A DNA stretch of 64,000 bases from Clostridia bacterium (GTDB taxonomy: Bacteria > Bacillota > Clostridia > Oscillospirales > Acutalibacteraceae), in contig JAFTUG010000009.1 in NCBI GenBank assembly GCA_017466365.1, positions 81,726 through 145,725 of the forward strand. Direction: 5' to 3'. The position numbers and the translations under genes were made by a program. Below are positions 10,809-19,146 of this stretch, piece by piece; the stretch's first letter is position 1, and each line of letters starts with the position of its first letter. A model generated the notes under the pieces. That model saw only the letters and a program-made list of their open reading frames with translations, was not told the origin of the DNA and did not search any database.

Positions 10809-11501
10809 ATGAAAAGAAGAATTAAAAAATCACCCAATATTTACCTTGCGCTTTTTGCCTGCCTTATTGCTGTAGGTGCAGGTGCGGCGGCAACACTCCG
10901 CGATAATTCATCCGGCACGGTTGAAAGCGACGGTTTTACAAGAATGACGATTGAATGGAAAATCGAGGAAACAAGTGTACCGCTGACCTATGATGTAAAC
11001 ATCGGAGTCAGCGGCATTGCGGATGAGCGTGAATTCATACCCGAAACAACTGCAGAAATTGAAGGAAACAAGCCGTTTTCGGGAAATTTCGCCATGCCTA
11101 TGGGTACGGATATCATCAAGGATTACAGCAATGGCGAAATGGTGCTTTCAAAAACCATGGGCGATTGGAGAGTGCATAACGGCATTGATTTTTCGGGAAG
11201 CGCAGGCAACGAGGTTGTTGCGGTTGCCGACGGAAAAATCACAAAGGTTTATGATGACAGCTTCTGGGGTACGGTTGTGGAAATTGACCACGGCAACGGA
11301 ATGACGGCAAGATACTGCGGAATGAAAAGCGGAAGCTGTCTGCCTGAAGGGAGCGAGGTTAAGATGTATGATAAAATCGGCTCGCTCGGTCATATTCCCG
11401 TGGAAATAGGCGAGGAGGACCATCTTCACTTTGAAATACTCATAGACGGCGAAAATGTTGACCCGCTCAAAGCCCTTAATAAGGTCAAGGACAATCTATA
11501 A
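10809..11501 (+). CDS. M23 peptidase, SpoIIQ-like membrane-anchored protein
   Basis: A 230-residue protein with a basic N-terminus and one membrane segment (NIYLALFACLIAVGAGAAA), so it is anchored with the catalytic domain outside. The lysostaphin/M23 fold is shown by WRVHNGIDF (H and D zinc ligands) and EDHLHFEI (HxH); all zinc ligands are present. The lead-in YSNGEMVLSKTMGDWR matches the arrangement in SpoIIQ, the forespore channel protein, so a sporulation role is likely though not proven. The ATG at 10809 is used because AGAAGAGG lies just upstream; an in-frame ATG at 10764 lacks one. Confidence 0.8.
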   Translation: MKRRIKKSPNIYLALFACLIAVGAGAAATLRDNSSGTVESDGFTRMTIEWKIEETSVPLTYDVNIGVSGIADEREFIPETTAEIEGNKPFSGNFAMPMGTDIIKDYSNGEMVLSKTMGDWRVHNGIDFSGSAGNEVVAVADGKITKVYDDSFWGTVVEIDHGNGMTARYCGMKSGSCLPEGSEVKMYDKIGSLGHIPVEIGEEDHLHFEILIDGENVDPLKALNKVKDNL

Positions 11502-11505
11502 TTAT

Positions 11506-11566
11506 GGCGGATGCAATGTCTGCCCGGCTCCCCATGGGCAAAATGCCACCGTCTGACGCATCCGCC
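11506..11566 (+). terminator. Long stem terminator after the M23 peptidase gene
   Basis: Perfect outer arms GGCGGATGC and GCATCCGCC enclose a 43-base loop with smaller internal pairing, then TTATTTT. It starts five bases after the peptidase stop codon. Confidence 0.6.
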
Positions 11567-11631
11567 TTATTTTCGGAAGTAAACACTTCCAATCCATACT
11601 ATGCTGAAAAATTGTAAATGGCTTAAAAAAA

Positions 11632-11655
11632 TCGGGCAGGATTTTTCCTGCCCGA
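11632..11655 (-). terminator. Intrinsic terminator of the hydrolase gene
   Basis: The inverted repeat TCGGGCAGGA / TCCTGCCCGA is followed by seven T on the minus strand, 14 bases past the hydrolase stop. Confidence 0.9.
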
Positions 11656-11668
11656 CAGCTGTATGTAA

Positions 11669-12607
11669 TTATAAATATTTTTCTATAAAAGCTTTTACTC
11701 TGCGGTCATATTCATCCTTTGCATCGTAGTAGCTGTATGCATGCACTGCACCGGGTACGGTGAAAATTTCCTTATCAACAGGGCAGGCATCGTAGAGCTT
11801 TTGGCACATGGGGAAGGGAACAAGCTTATCCTCTTCGCCGTGAATGAACATAACGGGGTTTACGGCATTAGGCATGGTGCCGAGCGGGTCTGCATCCTTC
11901 TTAAGGTCGTATTTGGAAATCTTGCGGCAGTATATGTTGGTTATTTCCGTAAAGAAATTTGCCGTGTGAGCAAGCCCCATGCCCTTCATTGTTTCGACAA
12001 CCTGCTCAAATGCGTTTGTATAACCGCAGTCCTCAATAACAGCCTTGACCTGCCTTTGCGGATTTGTGTTGTTGACGAGCATAACCGTTGCCGCACCCAT
12101 TGAAATACCGTGAAGCACGATTTGGATATCCTCGCCGAAGCGCTCAATGAGATAATCAATCCAGAGCTTTATATCCTTGTAATCAAGTGCGCCGAAGCCG
12201 ATAAGATTGCCGTCGCTTCGTCCGTGACCTCTCAAATCGGGCAAAAGATAGTTAAAGCCCATTGTGTTTCGGTAAAACGGGAGCAGATGGCTGCATTCAT
12301 CGGGGCCGTTGCAGTTATGACCGTGAACGCATATCGCAAAACGCTTTGTTTCTTTTTCGGCAGGCACATACCATGCCTTAAGGCGAAGGTTATCTTTAGA
12401 GATTATTTCAAGGTCCTCCGGATTGAGGGAATAGAGATAGCTGTTGTTTTTCTTCCTTATTTCCGCACGGAGCATTCTTTTCGGGTCTTTATCAATTTTT
12501 GGCTTTGGGCGTTTTATGCAAGCTTGTCTGTAGCCCTCCGCACCGACCAATGCGGCGGTAACGGCTGAAATTGCGCCGGCTCCGAGCAAAATCTTTCTTT
12601 TTTTCAT
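11669..12607 (-). CDS. Alpha/beta hydrolase, membrane-anchored or exported
   Basis: A 312-residue serine hydrolase. The N-terminus (MKKRKILLGAGAISAVTAALVGAEGY) is a signal anchor. The fold is shown by HGHNCNGPDE (oxyanion region), DLRGHGRSDG, the nucleophile elbow GISMGAA, an acid in HGEEDKLVP, and the histidine in GAVHAYSY. The order S-D-H is complete. It resembles the family of cell-surface esterase/lipase-like hydrolases common in Clostridia, but the substrate is unknown. It is a single-gene unit with its own terminator. Confidence 0.85.
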   Translation of the reverse strand: MKKRKILLGAGAISAVTAALVGAEGYRQACIKRPKPKIDKDPKRMLRAEIRKKNNSYLYSLNPEDLEIISKDNLRLKAWYVPAEKETKRFAICVHGHNCNGPDECSHLLPFYRNTMGFNYLLPDLRGHGRSDGNLIGFGALDYKDIKLWIDYLIERFGEDIQIVLHGISMGAATVMLVNNTNPQRQVKAVIEDCGYTNAFEQVVETMKGMGLAHTANFFTEITNIYCRKISKYDLKKDADPLGTMPNAVNPVMFIHGEEDKLVPFPMCQKLYDACPVDKEIFTVPGAVHAYSYYDAKDEYDRRVKAFIEKYL

Positions 12608-12686
12608 GGGATAACCTCCTTACACAGGAATTATTTTATCACAAGCAAGAAAATAATTCAATTAAACAGGTAAAATATAATGTTTA

Positions 12687-12760
12687 AAAAATTTTTTTGA
12701 AAATTTTTTTGAAAATTTTTTGAAAAAACTGTTGACAAAACGGGAATGATATAATATAAT
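12687..12760 (+). promoter_or_regulatory. tRNA promoter with A/T-tract repeats upstream
   Basis: TTGACA at 12732-12737, a 17-base spacer, and TATAAT at 12755-12760: a perfect housekeeping promoter. Directly upstream (about 12687-12727) a T-run followed by GAAAA recurs about three times with a 13-base period, resembling an UP element. It drives the two tRNA genes. Confidence 0.9.
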
Positions 12761-12790
12761 AAACAAGCTCTTTGGTGAGGGCAGTTAAAT

Positions 12791-12866
12791 GGCGGCATAG
12801 CTCAGAGGCTAGAGCAACCGGTTCATACCCGGTAGGTCGTGGGTTCAAATCCAACTGCCGCTACCA
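12791..12866 (+). tRNA. tRNA-Met (CAT anticodon), CCA encoded
   Basis: Cloverleaf: acceptor GGCGGCA with TGCCGCT, D-arm AGCTCAGAGGCTAGAGC, anticodon arm ACCGG-TTCATAC-CCGGT, T-arm with GGTTCAAATCC, and encoded CCA. The acceptor lacks the initiator's first-pair mismatch, so it is probably the elongator. A tRNA-Ile2 precursor with the same anticodon cannot be excluded by eye. Confidence 0.95.
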
Positions 12867-12874
12867 TATTGTTT

Positions 12875-12949
12875 GGCCCGGTGGTCAAGCGGTTAAGACA
12901 CCGCCCTTTCACGGCGGTAACACGGGTTCGAGTCCCGTCCGGGTCACCA
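12875..12949 (+). tRNA. tRNA-Glu (TTC anticodon), CCA encoded
   Basis: Acceptor GGCCCGG with CCGGGTC, D-arm GGTCAAGCGGTTAAGAC, anticodon arm CCGCC-CTTTCAC-GGCGG, and T-arm CGGGTTCGAGTCCCG. It starts eight bases after the tRNA-Met CCA on the same transcript. Confidence 0.97.
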
Positions 12950-12950
12950 C

Positions 12951-12978
12951 ACTCCTCGTTGCAACAGCGACGGGGAGT
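12951..12978 (+). terminator. Terminator of the tRNA transcript
   Basis: Hairpin ACTCCTCGTTGC / GCGACGGGGAGT with AACA loop, then TTTTTTC, directly after tRNA-Glu. Confidence 0.92.
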
Positions 12979-13103
12979 TTTTTCTTGTTTATTACAAATT
13001 ATTAAATTTTGATTACAATTCAGTCATAATTCCCTAACAGAAAAATAATACAATAAATTGGGAATATAATGTCGAAACAGAGAGATAAAACGGAGGAGAA
13101 AAA

Positions 13104-14135
13104 ATGAAAAGGAGAATTTTTTGTGTTTTAACGGCATTGCTTGTTATGCTTACCGTTTTCAGCGGCTGCAACAAAAATCCGCATGCCGATGAAACAACAA
13201 CCTTGGCAGGAGAAGGCGGCTCGGATATCGTTGAAGAAAACCTTACAACAACCCGTAAGCCTGTTTCAAACGAAAAGCTCATAGCACTGACCTTTGATGA
13301 CGGACCGCACAAGACTTATACGAACAGGGTTCTGGATATTCTTGAAAAAAACGGTGCAACGGCAACCTTCTTTCTTGTAGGCTATAACATTGAAAAGAAT
13401 GTAGAAACCATTAAGCGCGCGGCAAATTTAGGCTGCGAAATCGCAAACCACTCAAAGGACCACAAAAATTTGATGAAACTTACTCCCGAAGAAATTTCGG
13501 AGCAGGTAGGCGGTCCGAATGAGCTTGTAAAATCCCTTGCAGGTGTTGATATCAAGCTTTTCAGGGCACCGGGCGGAAATTATAACGGTGTTACGGATAA
13601 AATCGGCATGCCGCTTATCCAATGGTCGATTGATACGGAGGACTGGAAATATAAGGATGCGGCGCATAAGGGCAGAAGCGAAGAACAGCGCAATGCAGAC
13701 CTTAAGAAGATAGCCGACAGGGTTATCGAAAAGGCAGATAAGGGCGATATCATTCTTATGCACGATATCTACGGTTTTACGGCAGATTTATGCGAGCTTG
13801 TCATTCCCGGTCTTGTTGAGAAGGGCTTCAAGCTTGTTACGGTAAGCGAAATGTATAAGGCATACGGCAAGGAGCTTAAGGCGGGCGAGGTTTACTACAG
13901 TGTGGATTTTGCTTCGGGCAACACCCTTGTTGTTGAACCCGGTCAGTACAGAGTTAAAACCAAGGGCAGTGTTCTGAATATCCGCACAGAACCGAAAGCA
14001 GGCGCAGAATCGCTCGCAAAGGTTCCCAACGGCACACCGCTGACGGTTATCGAATGCAATCCCGGCTGGGCAAAGGTTCAGTATAATTCCGTAACGGGCT
14101 GGGTAAATACCGCATATCTTGAAGCAGCTGAATAA
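13104..14135 (+). CDS. Polysaccharide deacetylase lipoprotein with C-terminal SH3b domain
   Basis: A 343-residue exported carbohydrate esterase family 4 enzyme. It has a lipoprotein signal with lipobox VFSGC. The NodB domain (about residues 58-250) carries TFDDGP (catalytic D and metal D), the metal histidines in NHSKDH, the FRAPGG loop, and MHDIY near the end of the fold. Residues about 285-340 form a bacterial SH3-like wall-binding domain (VLNIRTEPKAG, GWAKV, GWVNTAYL). It should remove N- or O-acetyl groups from peptidoglycan or a related glycan at the cell surface. The start has CGGAGG upstream. Confidence 0.9.
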   Translation: MKRRIFCVLTALLVMLTVFSGCNKNPHADETTTLAGEGGSDIVEENLTTTRKPVSNEKLIALTFDDGPHKTYTNRVLDILEKNGATATFFLVGYNIEKNVETIKRAANLGCEIANHSKDHKNLMKLTPEEISEQVGGPNELVKSLAGVDIKLFRAPGGNYNGVTDKIGMPLIQWSIDTEDWKYKDAAHKGRSEEQRNADLKKIADRVIEKADKGDIILMHDIYGFTADLCELVIPGLVEKGFKLVTVSEMYKAYGKELKAGEVYYSVDFASGNTLVVEPGQYRVKTKGSVLNIRTEPKAGAESLAKVPNGTPLTVIECNPGWAKVQYNSVTGWVNTAYLEAAE

Positions 14136-14141
14136 AAAATT

Positions 14142-14173
14142 ACTGCATACCAACCAAACGGAAGGTATGCAGT
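14142..14173 (+). terminator. Terminator after the deacetylase gene
   Basis: Perfect 10-base arms ACTGCATACC / GGTATGCAGT with a 12-base loop, then ATTTTTA. It lies between two convergent genes. Confidence 0.85.
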
Positions 14174-14194
14174 ATTTTTATTGTCAGGTCGGAA

Positions 14195-15427
14195 TTATAT
14201 AAAAAACTTTATATAATCGATAATTTCACTTGCCATATCTCCGAGTTCCGTAAAGTTTTGCAGAAACATTTCAAAATAGGTAAACCACCTGTCAATATAT
14301 TCAATATCAAGCATTTTGCCCACATAGGACTCCATATCCGAAACAAAGCGGTTCCATCTCCAATCAAGGTTCTCCATAAGGTAACTGCGGTTTGAAACAA
14401 CGTCTGCTTTTATGGGGCTGCACTTATATTCAGCATACGTCTTTCCTGCAATATAGACTTTCAGAATAAGGTTAGTTTCGGAATGCGAGATTCCGAGAAA
14501 ATATTTTTTACCGTTAATTGTGATATATCTTGTCTGACCTTCGTCTTCGTAGCGACCGTAAACAAAGGTGTCGGATGTGCCGTCGGTATAGTTAACGGTT
14601 ATTTCTTCGCCGTTATAATCGGTAAAGCCGTATCTTCCGTTATAGAATTCGTAAGCATTGAGATAGTATTCAACGTTTGAAAGTTCAACGCTTTCAACGA
14701 AATAATCAATGTAGTATATGGTTGCTTCGGTTGGTTTTTCATAACCCGCAAAAGTTGCATATACGGTGTTGGTTCCGTTTACGGGCTCGTTTTTCATTGT
14801 GAAATAAAGGGATTTGGATTCAACTTCAATTTCATATCCGTTTGAGAAAACAACGATATAATCCTGATCATATATTTCAAAGAGATCACCGAAAAATGTT
14901 ATATCGGCGTTGATAATAAGATTTTCAACGATTTTTTCATCGAAAATGATATCGGTAATTTCATCGTCTATATATCCGATTTCAACGTCAAGCTCATTGT
15001 AATACCGTTCACAGTCTTTAAAGCTTGCTCCCATGATTACGGTGCCCTCTTCAAAATAAACGATGTCATAACATCCGTCGTCGGTTTCCACGCTGCATTC
15101 TATAGGTAAATCCGCATAGTATAAAATACCGTCGTCACCGAATTCGCCGTAACAGACGCCGCCGTCAACATAATAATATCCGCTCTTTGCTGCAGTGAAT
15201 TCATAGTAATAATAGTATGAGTCTTCTTCGGCAAGGAAAGGAGTAAGGTGATTTTTGCCTTCTGTGAGTTTTCCGCCGTAACGGTATTCGTCATAAAATC
15301 CGGGTTCGTCATAGCCTTCATCCCATAAAACCTTGTTGCCGATTTCTGTTGCAAAAGCAGGGATTGCTGCGAATGCCATGATAAATGCGAGTGCTGTGCA
15401 GAGTAATTTTTTAACTGTGTTTTTCAT
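14195..15427 (-). CDS. Secreted acidic protein of unknown function
   Basis: A 410-residue exported protein with a signal peptide (KNTVKKLLCTALAFIMAFA, cleavage near PAFATE). The mature part is very rich in Y, D, E and G with several clusters of consecutive tyrosines and short beta-strand-like segments (IYYIDYFVES, ITVNYTDGTSD). No enzyme motif or anchoring signal was recognised. It is monocistronic and convergent with the deacetylase gene. Confidence 0.75.
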   Translation of the reverse strand: MKNTVKKLLCTALAFIMAFAAIPAFATEIGNKVLWDEGYDEPGFYDEYRYGGKLTEGKNHLTPFLAEEDSYYYYYEFTAAKSGYYYVDGGVCYGEFGDDGILYYADLPIECSVETDDGCYDIVYFEEGTVIMGASFKDCERYYNELDVEIGYIDDEITDIIFDEKIVENLIINADITFFGDLFEIYDQDYIVVFSNGYEIEVESKSLYFTMKNEPVNGTNTVYATFAGYEKPTEATIYYIDYFVESVELSNVEYYLNAYEFYNGRYGFTDYNGEEITVNYTDGTSDTFVYGRYEDEGQTRYITINGKKYFLGISHSETNLILKVYIAGKTYAEYKCSPIKADVVSNRSYLMENLDWRWNRFVSDMESYVGKMLDIEYIDRWFTYFEMFLQNFTELGDMASEIIDYIKFFI

Positions 15428-15644
15428 TGTTTGTTCCTCCTGTTTTATCCTCGTTTTTACGGATTCAACCGTTCAATTAACAGCGTGTGAAAAACTGAAT
15501 TTGCTGCATAAATATTCAGAAAATTTATGTGCTTTTCACTGTGGCTTTATTATAGCACCGTAATTTCTAATTTTAAATGCTGCAAATCATTAAAGAATTA
15601 TTAAGAAAAATGAAATTTTATTAACAGATAAACGTTGTGGAATC

Positions 15645-15674
15645 TTGACTTAATATATTAATGTATGATAATAT
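15645..15674 (+). promoter_or_regulatory. Promoter of the DUF5058-type membrane pair
   Basis: TTGACT, 18-base spacer, TAATAT, about 30 bases upstream of the TTG start at 15706. The region from 15428 to 15644 is AT-rich; apart from the presumed minus-strand promoter of the secreted protein I see no feature in it. Confidence 0.55.
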
Positions 15675-15705
15675 TATTCTATTATGAATTTAGGAGTGAG
15701 AAACC

Positions 15706-16470
15706 TTGGATTTCAAAGAAAGCACCTTTATGTATGTGATCGCCCTCGGCGTAGTCGCATTCGTAACTCTTCAGTCCGTTTTCTTTATCGTGAAGTCATG
15801 GAAGCACGCAAAAGAGCTCGGCATTGACAAAGAAAAGCTTAAAAACACGGTCGTTTCAAGCATACTTTTTACCGTTGCGCCCGCTATTTCAATTCTTGCA
15901 ACAGTTATCGTTCTTGCAAACGCACTTGGTATTGTTCTTCCGTGGATAAGACTTACCGTTATCGGCAACCTTGCTTACGAAACAACAGCCGCACAGACAG
16001 CCGTTGAAGCAATGGGAGGCACACTTACAAGCTCGATCGCAGATCCGCAGCAGTTTTCAACCGTTGCATGGGCTATGACAATCGGCAGTATCGCACCGCT
16101 TATTCTTCTTCCCTTTGTTTGCAAGAAGCTCCAGAATAAAATCGGCAATGCGGTTAATAAAAACGAAAATGCTGCAAAGCTCGGCGATGCCATTTCCGCA
16201 GCGGCATTCATCGGTATCATTTCTGCTTTCATTGCAAGAGCCATCGCAGGCACAACCTCTGACGGCGCAGGCAACGCAGGCTTTATGTCAATATCCGTTC
16301 TTATCGTTGCAATGGTTGCAATGGTTGTTCTTGAATTAATCTGCAAAAAGTGGAATCTTGAAAAGCTTCGCCCCTTCACAATGCCTATCGCAATGTTCAT
16401 CGGTATGGGTGCGGCAATGCTTTTTGAAGCCGTTCTTCCCGCAGATATCGTTAACTTTGTTTGGAGATAA
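15706..16470 (+). CDS. DUF5058-type integral membrane protein
   Basis: A 254-residue, very hydrophobic protein with about six to seven membrane segments, for example MYVIALGVVAFVTLQSVFF at the N-terminus and FTMPIAMFIGMGAAMLFEAV near the C-terminus. It resembles the DUF5058 family found beside a second small membrane protein in Clostridia, but the assignment rests on memory of the family. The start is a TTG with AGGAG about ten bases upstream; no ATG lies at the right distance. It forms an operon with the next gene (20-base gap), suggesting a two-subunit transporter of unknown substrate. Confidence 0.75.
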   Translation: MDFKESTFMYVIALGVVAFVTLQSVFFIVKSWKHAKELGIDKEKLKNTVVSSILFTVAPAISILATVIVLANALGIVLPWIRLTVIGNLAYETTAAQTAVEAMGGTLTSSIADPQQFSTVAWAMTIGSIAPLILLPFVCKKLQNKIGNAVNKNENAAKLGDAISAAAFIGIISAFIARAIAGTTSDGAGNAGFMSISVLIVAMVAMVVLELICKKWNLEKLRPFTMPIAMFIGMGAAMLFEAVLPADIVNFVWR

Positions 16471-16490
16471 GAGAAAGGAGAGAATGAATT

Positions 16491-17147
16491 ATGCAGAAAA
16501 ATTATTTTGACAGAGTTCACAGATGGGGCATCCTCTGGAACATCGGCGCATTGCTCATGCTCCTTTCAATCCCCGTTGCCATTTCAATGTATCTCGGCGT
16601 ATGGCCCGAATTAAGCGTTCTCGGCTCGGTTTTAAGCAAGCTTATGCTTCTCTACTGGGTTACAGCCGTTATTGAGGTTATAACATATGTTCCCATGCTC
16701 GGCGCAGGCGGTACATATTTGAGCTTTGTAACAGGTAACATCACAAATCTCAAGCTTCCCGTCGGTCTCGCAGCTATGGAAAACGCAAACGTAAGAGCAA
16801 ACACCGAAGAAGGCGAAGTTATTTCAACAATCGCTATCGGTGTTTCCTCAATAACAACAACGGTTATCATCGCTGTGGGTGTCCTTGCCTTCTCACCTGT
16901 TCTTCCCCTCATCACAGCGGAAGGCTCGGCTTTCAAGCCTGCTTTTGAGTGGGTTCTTCCCGCACTTTTCGGTGCACTCGGTGCAAGCTATTTTGCAAAG
17001 CATTGGAAACTCGTTCCTCTTCCGGTTATCGTTGGTGTTATCGTTCTTATCTTCTCCCCCACAATGGGCGTAGGAACTCTTATGTTCATCACAATCGTTG
17101 CAGCTGTTGCAGGTGCATTCGGTCTTTACAAGGCAAAGAAATTATAA
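16491..17147 (+). CDS. Integral membrane protein, partner of the preceding gene
   Basis: A 218-residue protein with about six membrane segments and a glycine-rich loop (PMLGAGGTYLSFVTGNITNLKLP) that looks like a conserved transport motif. It is preceded by GAAAGGAG. The N-terminal stretch (NYFDRVHRWGILWN) is cytoplasmic in a positive-inside reading. Probably acts with the upstream DUF5058-type protein; no substrate can be named. Confidence 0.75.
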   Translation: MQKNYFDRVHRWGILWNIGALLMLLSIPVAISMYLGVWPELSVLGSVLSKLMLLYWVTAVIEVITYVPMLGAGGTYLSFVTGNITNLKLPVGLAAMENANVRANTEEGEVISTIAIGVSSITTTVIIAVGVLAFSPVLPLITAEGSAFKPAFEWVLPALFGALGASYFAKHWKLVPLPVIVGVIVLIFSPTMGVGTLMFITIVAAVAGAFGLYKAKKL

Positions 17148-17215
17148 TCGGAAAATGCTTTTTATATGATGTTTATAAAAAAACGGGTATTTTGCAATTT
17201 GTTGTGCAAAATTAC

Positions 17216-17244
17216 ACTTGATATCGGACAAGTTTTGGTATAAT
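17216..17244 (+). promoter_or_regulatory. Promoter with an inverted repeat resembling an Rrf2-type site
   Basis: An extended -10 (TGGTATAAT, hexamer 17239-17244) lies 47 bases upstream of the NifU-like gene. The inverted repeat ACTTG-N8-CAAGT (17216-17233) covers the -35 region. Rrf2-family regulators of Fe-S and cysteine genes bind sites of this general form, so control by such a regulator is plausible but inferred. Confidence 0.5.
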
Positions 17245-17291
17245 ATATTACAGGTATAAATTATCATCTCTTCTGAAAGGAGAAATTCAAA

Positions 17292-17987
17292 ATGATTAAC
17301 TATTCACGCGAAGTACAGGAAATGTGCTGCGTAGCCAAGGGCCCCAACCACGGTCCTGCACCCATCCCCGAAGAAGGCAAGTGGGTTAAGGCTTACGAAA
17401 TCAAGGATATTTCCGCTTTCACACACGGTGTTGGTTGGTGTGCTCCCCAGCAGGGTGCTTGCAAGCTTTCACTCAACGTTAAAAACGGTATCATCGAAGA
17501 AGCTCTTGTTGAAACAATCGGTTGCTCCGGTATGACTCATTCAGCTGCTATGGCTGCTGAAATTCTCCCCGGCAAAACAATCCTCGAAGCTCTCAACACA
17601 GACCTCGTTTGCGATGCTATCAACACAGCAATGAGAGAGCTCTTCCTCCAGATTGTTTACGGCCGTTCACAGTCCGCTTTCTCGGATGACGGTCTTTCAG
17701 TCGGTGCAGGCCTTGAAGACCTCGGTAAGGGCCTTCGTTCACAGGTTGATACAATGTACGGCACAAAGGTTAAGGGCGTTCGTTATCTTGAAATGGCAGA
17801 AGGCTATGTTACAAGACTTGCTCTTGACGAAGACAGCCAGGTTATCGGCTATGAATTTGTTTCACTCGGCAAGATGACTGACTTCATCAAGAAGGGCGAC
17901 ACACCCAACGACGCATACAACAAGGCAATCGGTACTTACGGCAGATTTGCAGACGCCGCAAAGTACATTGACCCCAGAAAAGAATAA
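17292..17987 (+). CDS. NifU-like iron-sulfur scaffold family protein
   Basis: A 231-residue protein with a NifU N-terminal-like core: GVGWCAPQQGACKLSL, VETIGCSGMTHSAAMAAEILPGKTILEAL. The cysteines near residues 50, 56 and 78 and the SxMTHS segment match the ligand arrangement of the family, although the protein is longer than classic IscU. It is followed after 22 bases by the GGGtGRT gene; the pair is recurrent in anaerobes, and its exact role in Fe-S metabolism is not established. The ATG is preceded by GAAAGGAG. Confidence 0.85.
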   Translation: MINYSREVQEMCCVAKGPNHGPAPIPEEGKWVKAYEIKDISAFTHGVGWCAPQQGACKLSLNVKNGIIEEALVETIGCSGMTHSAAMAAEILPGKTILEALNTDLVCDAINTAMRELFLQIVYGRSQSAFSDDGLSVGAGLEDLGKGLRSQVDTMYGTKVKGVRYLEMAEGYVTRLALDEDSQVIGYEFVSLGKMTDFIKKGDTPNDAYNKAIGTYGRFADAAKYIDPRKE

Positions 17988-18009
17988 TTGCAGGAGGAGG
18001 AAAAATATA

Positions 18010-19011
18010 ATGGCATTATTTGAAAGCTACGAAAGACGTATTGACCAGATCAATGCATGTCTTAAGGAATACGGCATTTCTTCAATCGAAGAATGCAAGG
18101 AAATCACTCTTGCAAAGGGTGTCGATTGCGACAAAATCGTTAGAGAAACTCAGCCCATCTGCTTTGAAAACGCTGTTTGGGCTTACACAGTAGGCTGCGC
18201 TATCGCTATCAAGACAGGCTGCACAAAGGCTGCTGACGCTGCTGCAGCTATCGGTATCGGTCTCCAGTCATTCTGCATCCCCGGTTCAGTTGCTGATAAC
18301 AGAAAGGTTGGTATCGGTCACGGTAACCTCGGCAAAATGCTCCTCTCCGAAGAAACAGAATGCTTCTGCTTCCTCGCAGGTCACGAATCATTCGCTGCTG
18401 CTGAAGGCGCTATCAAAATCGCTCTTAACGCTAATAAGGTTAGAGTTAAGCCTCTCCGCGTTATCCTTAACGGTCTCGGCAAGGATGCAGCTATGATTAT
18501 TTCAAGAATCAACGGCTTCACTTACTGCAAGACAGAGTTCGATCCCTATGCTGAAACTGTTACAGTTGTTGAAGAAAAAGCATATTCAACAGGCGACAGA
18601 GCAAAGGTAATATGCTACGGCGCAGACAACGTTCCCGAAGGCGTTGCTATTATGAAGCTTGAAAACGTTGGCGTTTCCATCACAGGTAACTCAACCAACC
18701 CCACAAGATTCCAGCATCCCGTTGCAGGCACATATAAGAAGTGGTGCAACGAAAACGGTGTTAACTATTTCTCGGTTGCATCAGGCGGCGGCACAGGCCG
18801 TACACTTCATCCTGACAACATGGCAGCAGGCCCTGCTTCCTACGGTATGACAGACACAATGGGCAGAATGCATTCAGATGCACAGTTCGCAGGTTCTTCA
18901 TCAGTTCCCGCTCATGTTGAAATGATGGGCTTGATAGGAATGGGCAACAATCCTATGGTTGGTGCTACCGTTGCTTGCGCTGTTGCAGTTGAAGAAAGCG
19001 CTAAAAAATAA
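18010..19011 (+). CDS. GGGtGRT family protein; 3' end supplied by the prophage
   Basis: A 333-residue cytoplasmic protein carrying the defining motif SGGGTGRTLHPDN near residue 260 and many conserved cysteines, in operon with the NifU-like gene. Start ATG with AGGAGGAGG upstream. The prophage att core lies in codons near the 3' end (18913-18938); the last 73 bases (18939-19011) therefore come from the phage and restore an uninterrupted gene. The displaced host 3' end is at 41443-41512. Compared with it the C-terminus differs slightly (GMGNNPMVGATV here, GAGNNPMVGMTV there), so the lysogen makes a chimeric protein. Function is unknown beyond the presumed Fe-S link. Confidence 0.9.
   Translation: MALFESYERRIDQINACLKEYGISSIEECKEITLAKGVDCDKIVRETQPICFENAVWAYTVGCAIAIKTGCTKAADAAAAIGIGLQSFCIPGSVADNRKVGIGHGNLGKMLLSEETECFCFLAGHESFAAAEGAIKIALNANKVRVKPLRVILNGLGKDAAMIISRINGFTYCKTEFDPYAETVTVVEEKAYSTGDRAKVICYGADNVPEGVAIMKLENVGVSITGNSTNPTRFQHPVAGTYKKWCNENGVNYFSVASGGGTGRTLHPDNMAAGPASYGMTDTMGRMHSDAQFAGSSSVPAHVEMMGLIGMGNNPMVGATVACAVAVEESAKK
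18913..18938 (+). other. attL core (26-bp direct repeat of attR)
   Basis: A 26-base sequence beginning CATGTTGAAATG and ending TTGATAGG is identical at 18913-18938 and 41417-41442. It lies inside the 3' end of the GGGtGRT gene, just left of the integrase gene, as expected for a tyrosine-recombinase attachment site. Confidence 0.92.
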
Positions 19012-19083
19012 GGGTTTTCAAGGCTTTTAAGATTTTTAAATAGAATTAACAGAGCCAAAAGTAAAACCAACACAAAAAAATAG

Positions 19084-19126
19084 ATGCACACATCATTTTT
19101 AGTAAAAAACCTAATGATGTGTGCAT
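19084..19126 (+). terminator. Strong hairpin just upstream of the integrase gene
   Basis: Perfect 14-base arms (ATGCACACATCATT and its complement), a 15-base loop, then ATTTTTTTGG leading straight into the integrase ribosome binding site. It looks like an intrinsic terminator shielding the integrase gene from read-through of the host operon. Confidence 0.75.
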
Positions 19127-19146
19127 ATTTTTTTGGAGGTTTTACA

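Noticed and set aside
12687-12727. T-run/GAAAA repeats as an origin or phage site
   Set aside because: They directly abut a consensus tRNA promoter and are better explained as an A/T-tract UP element.
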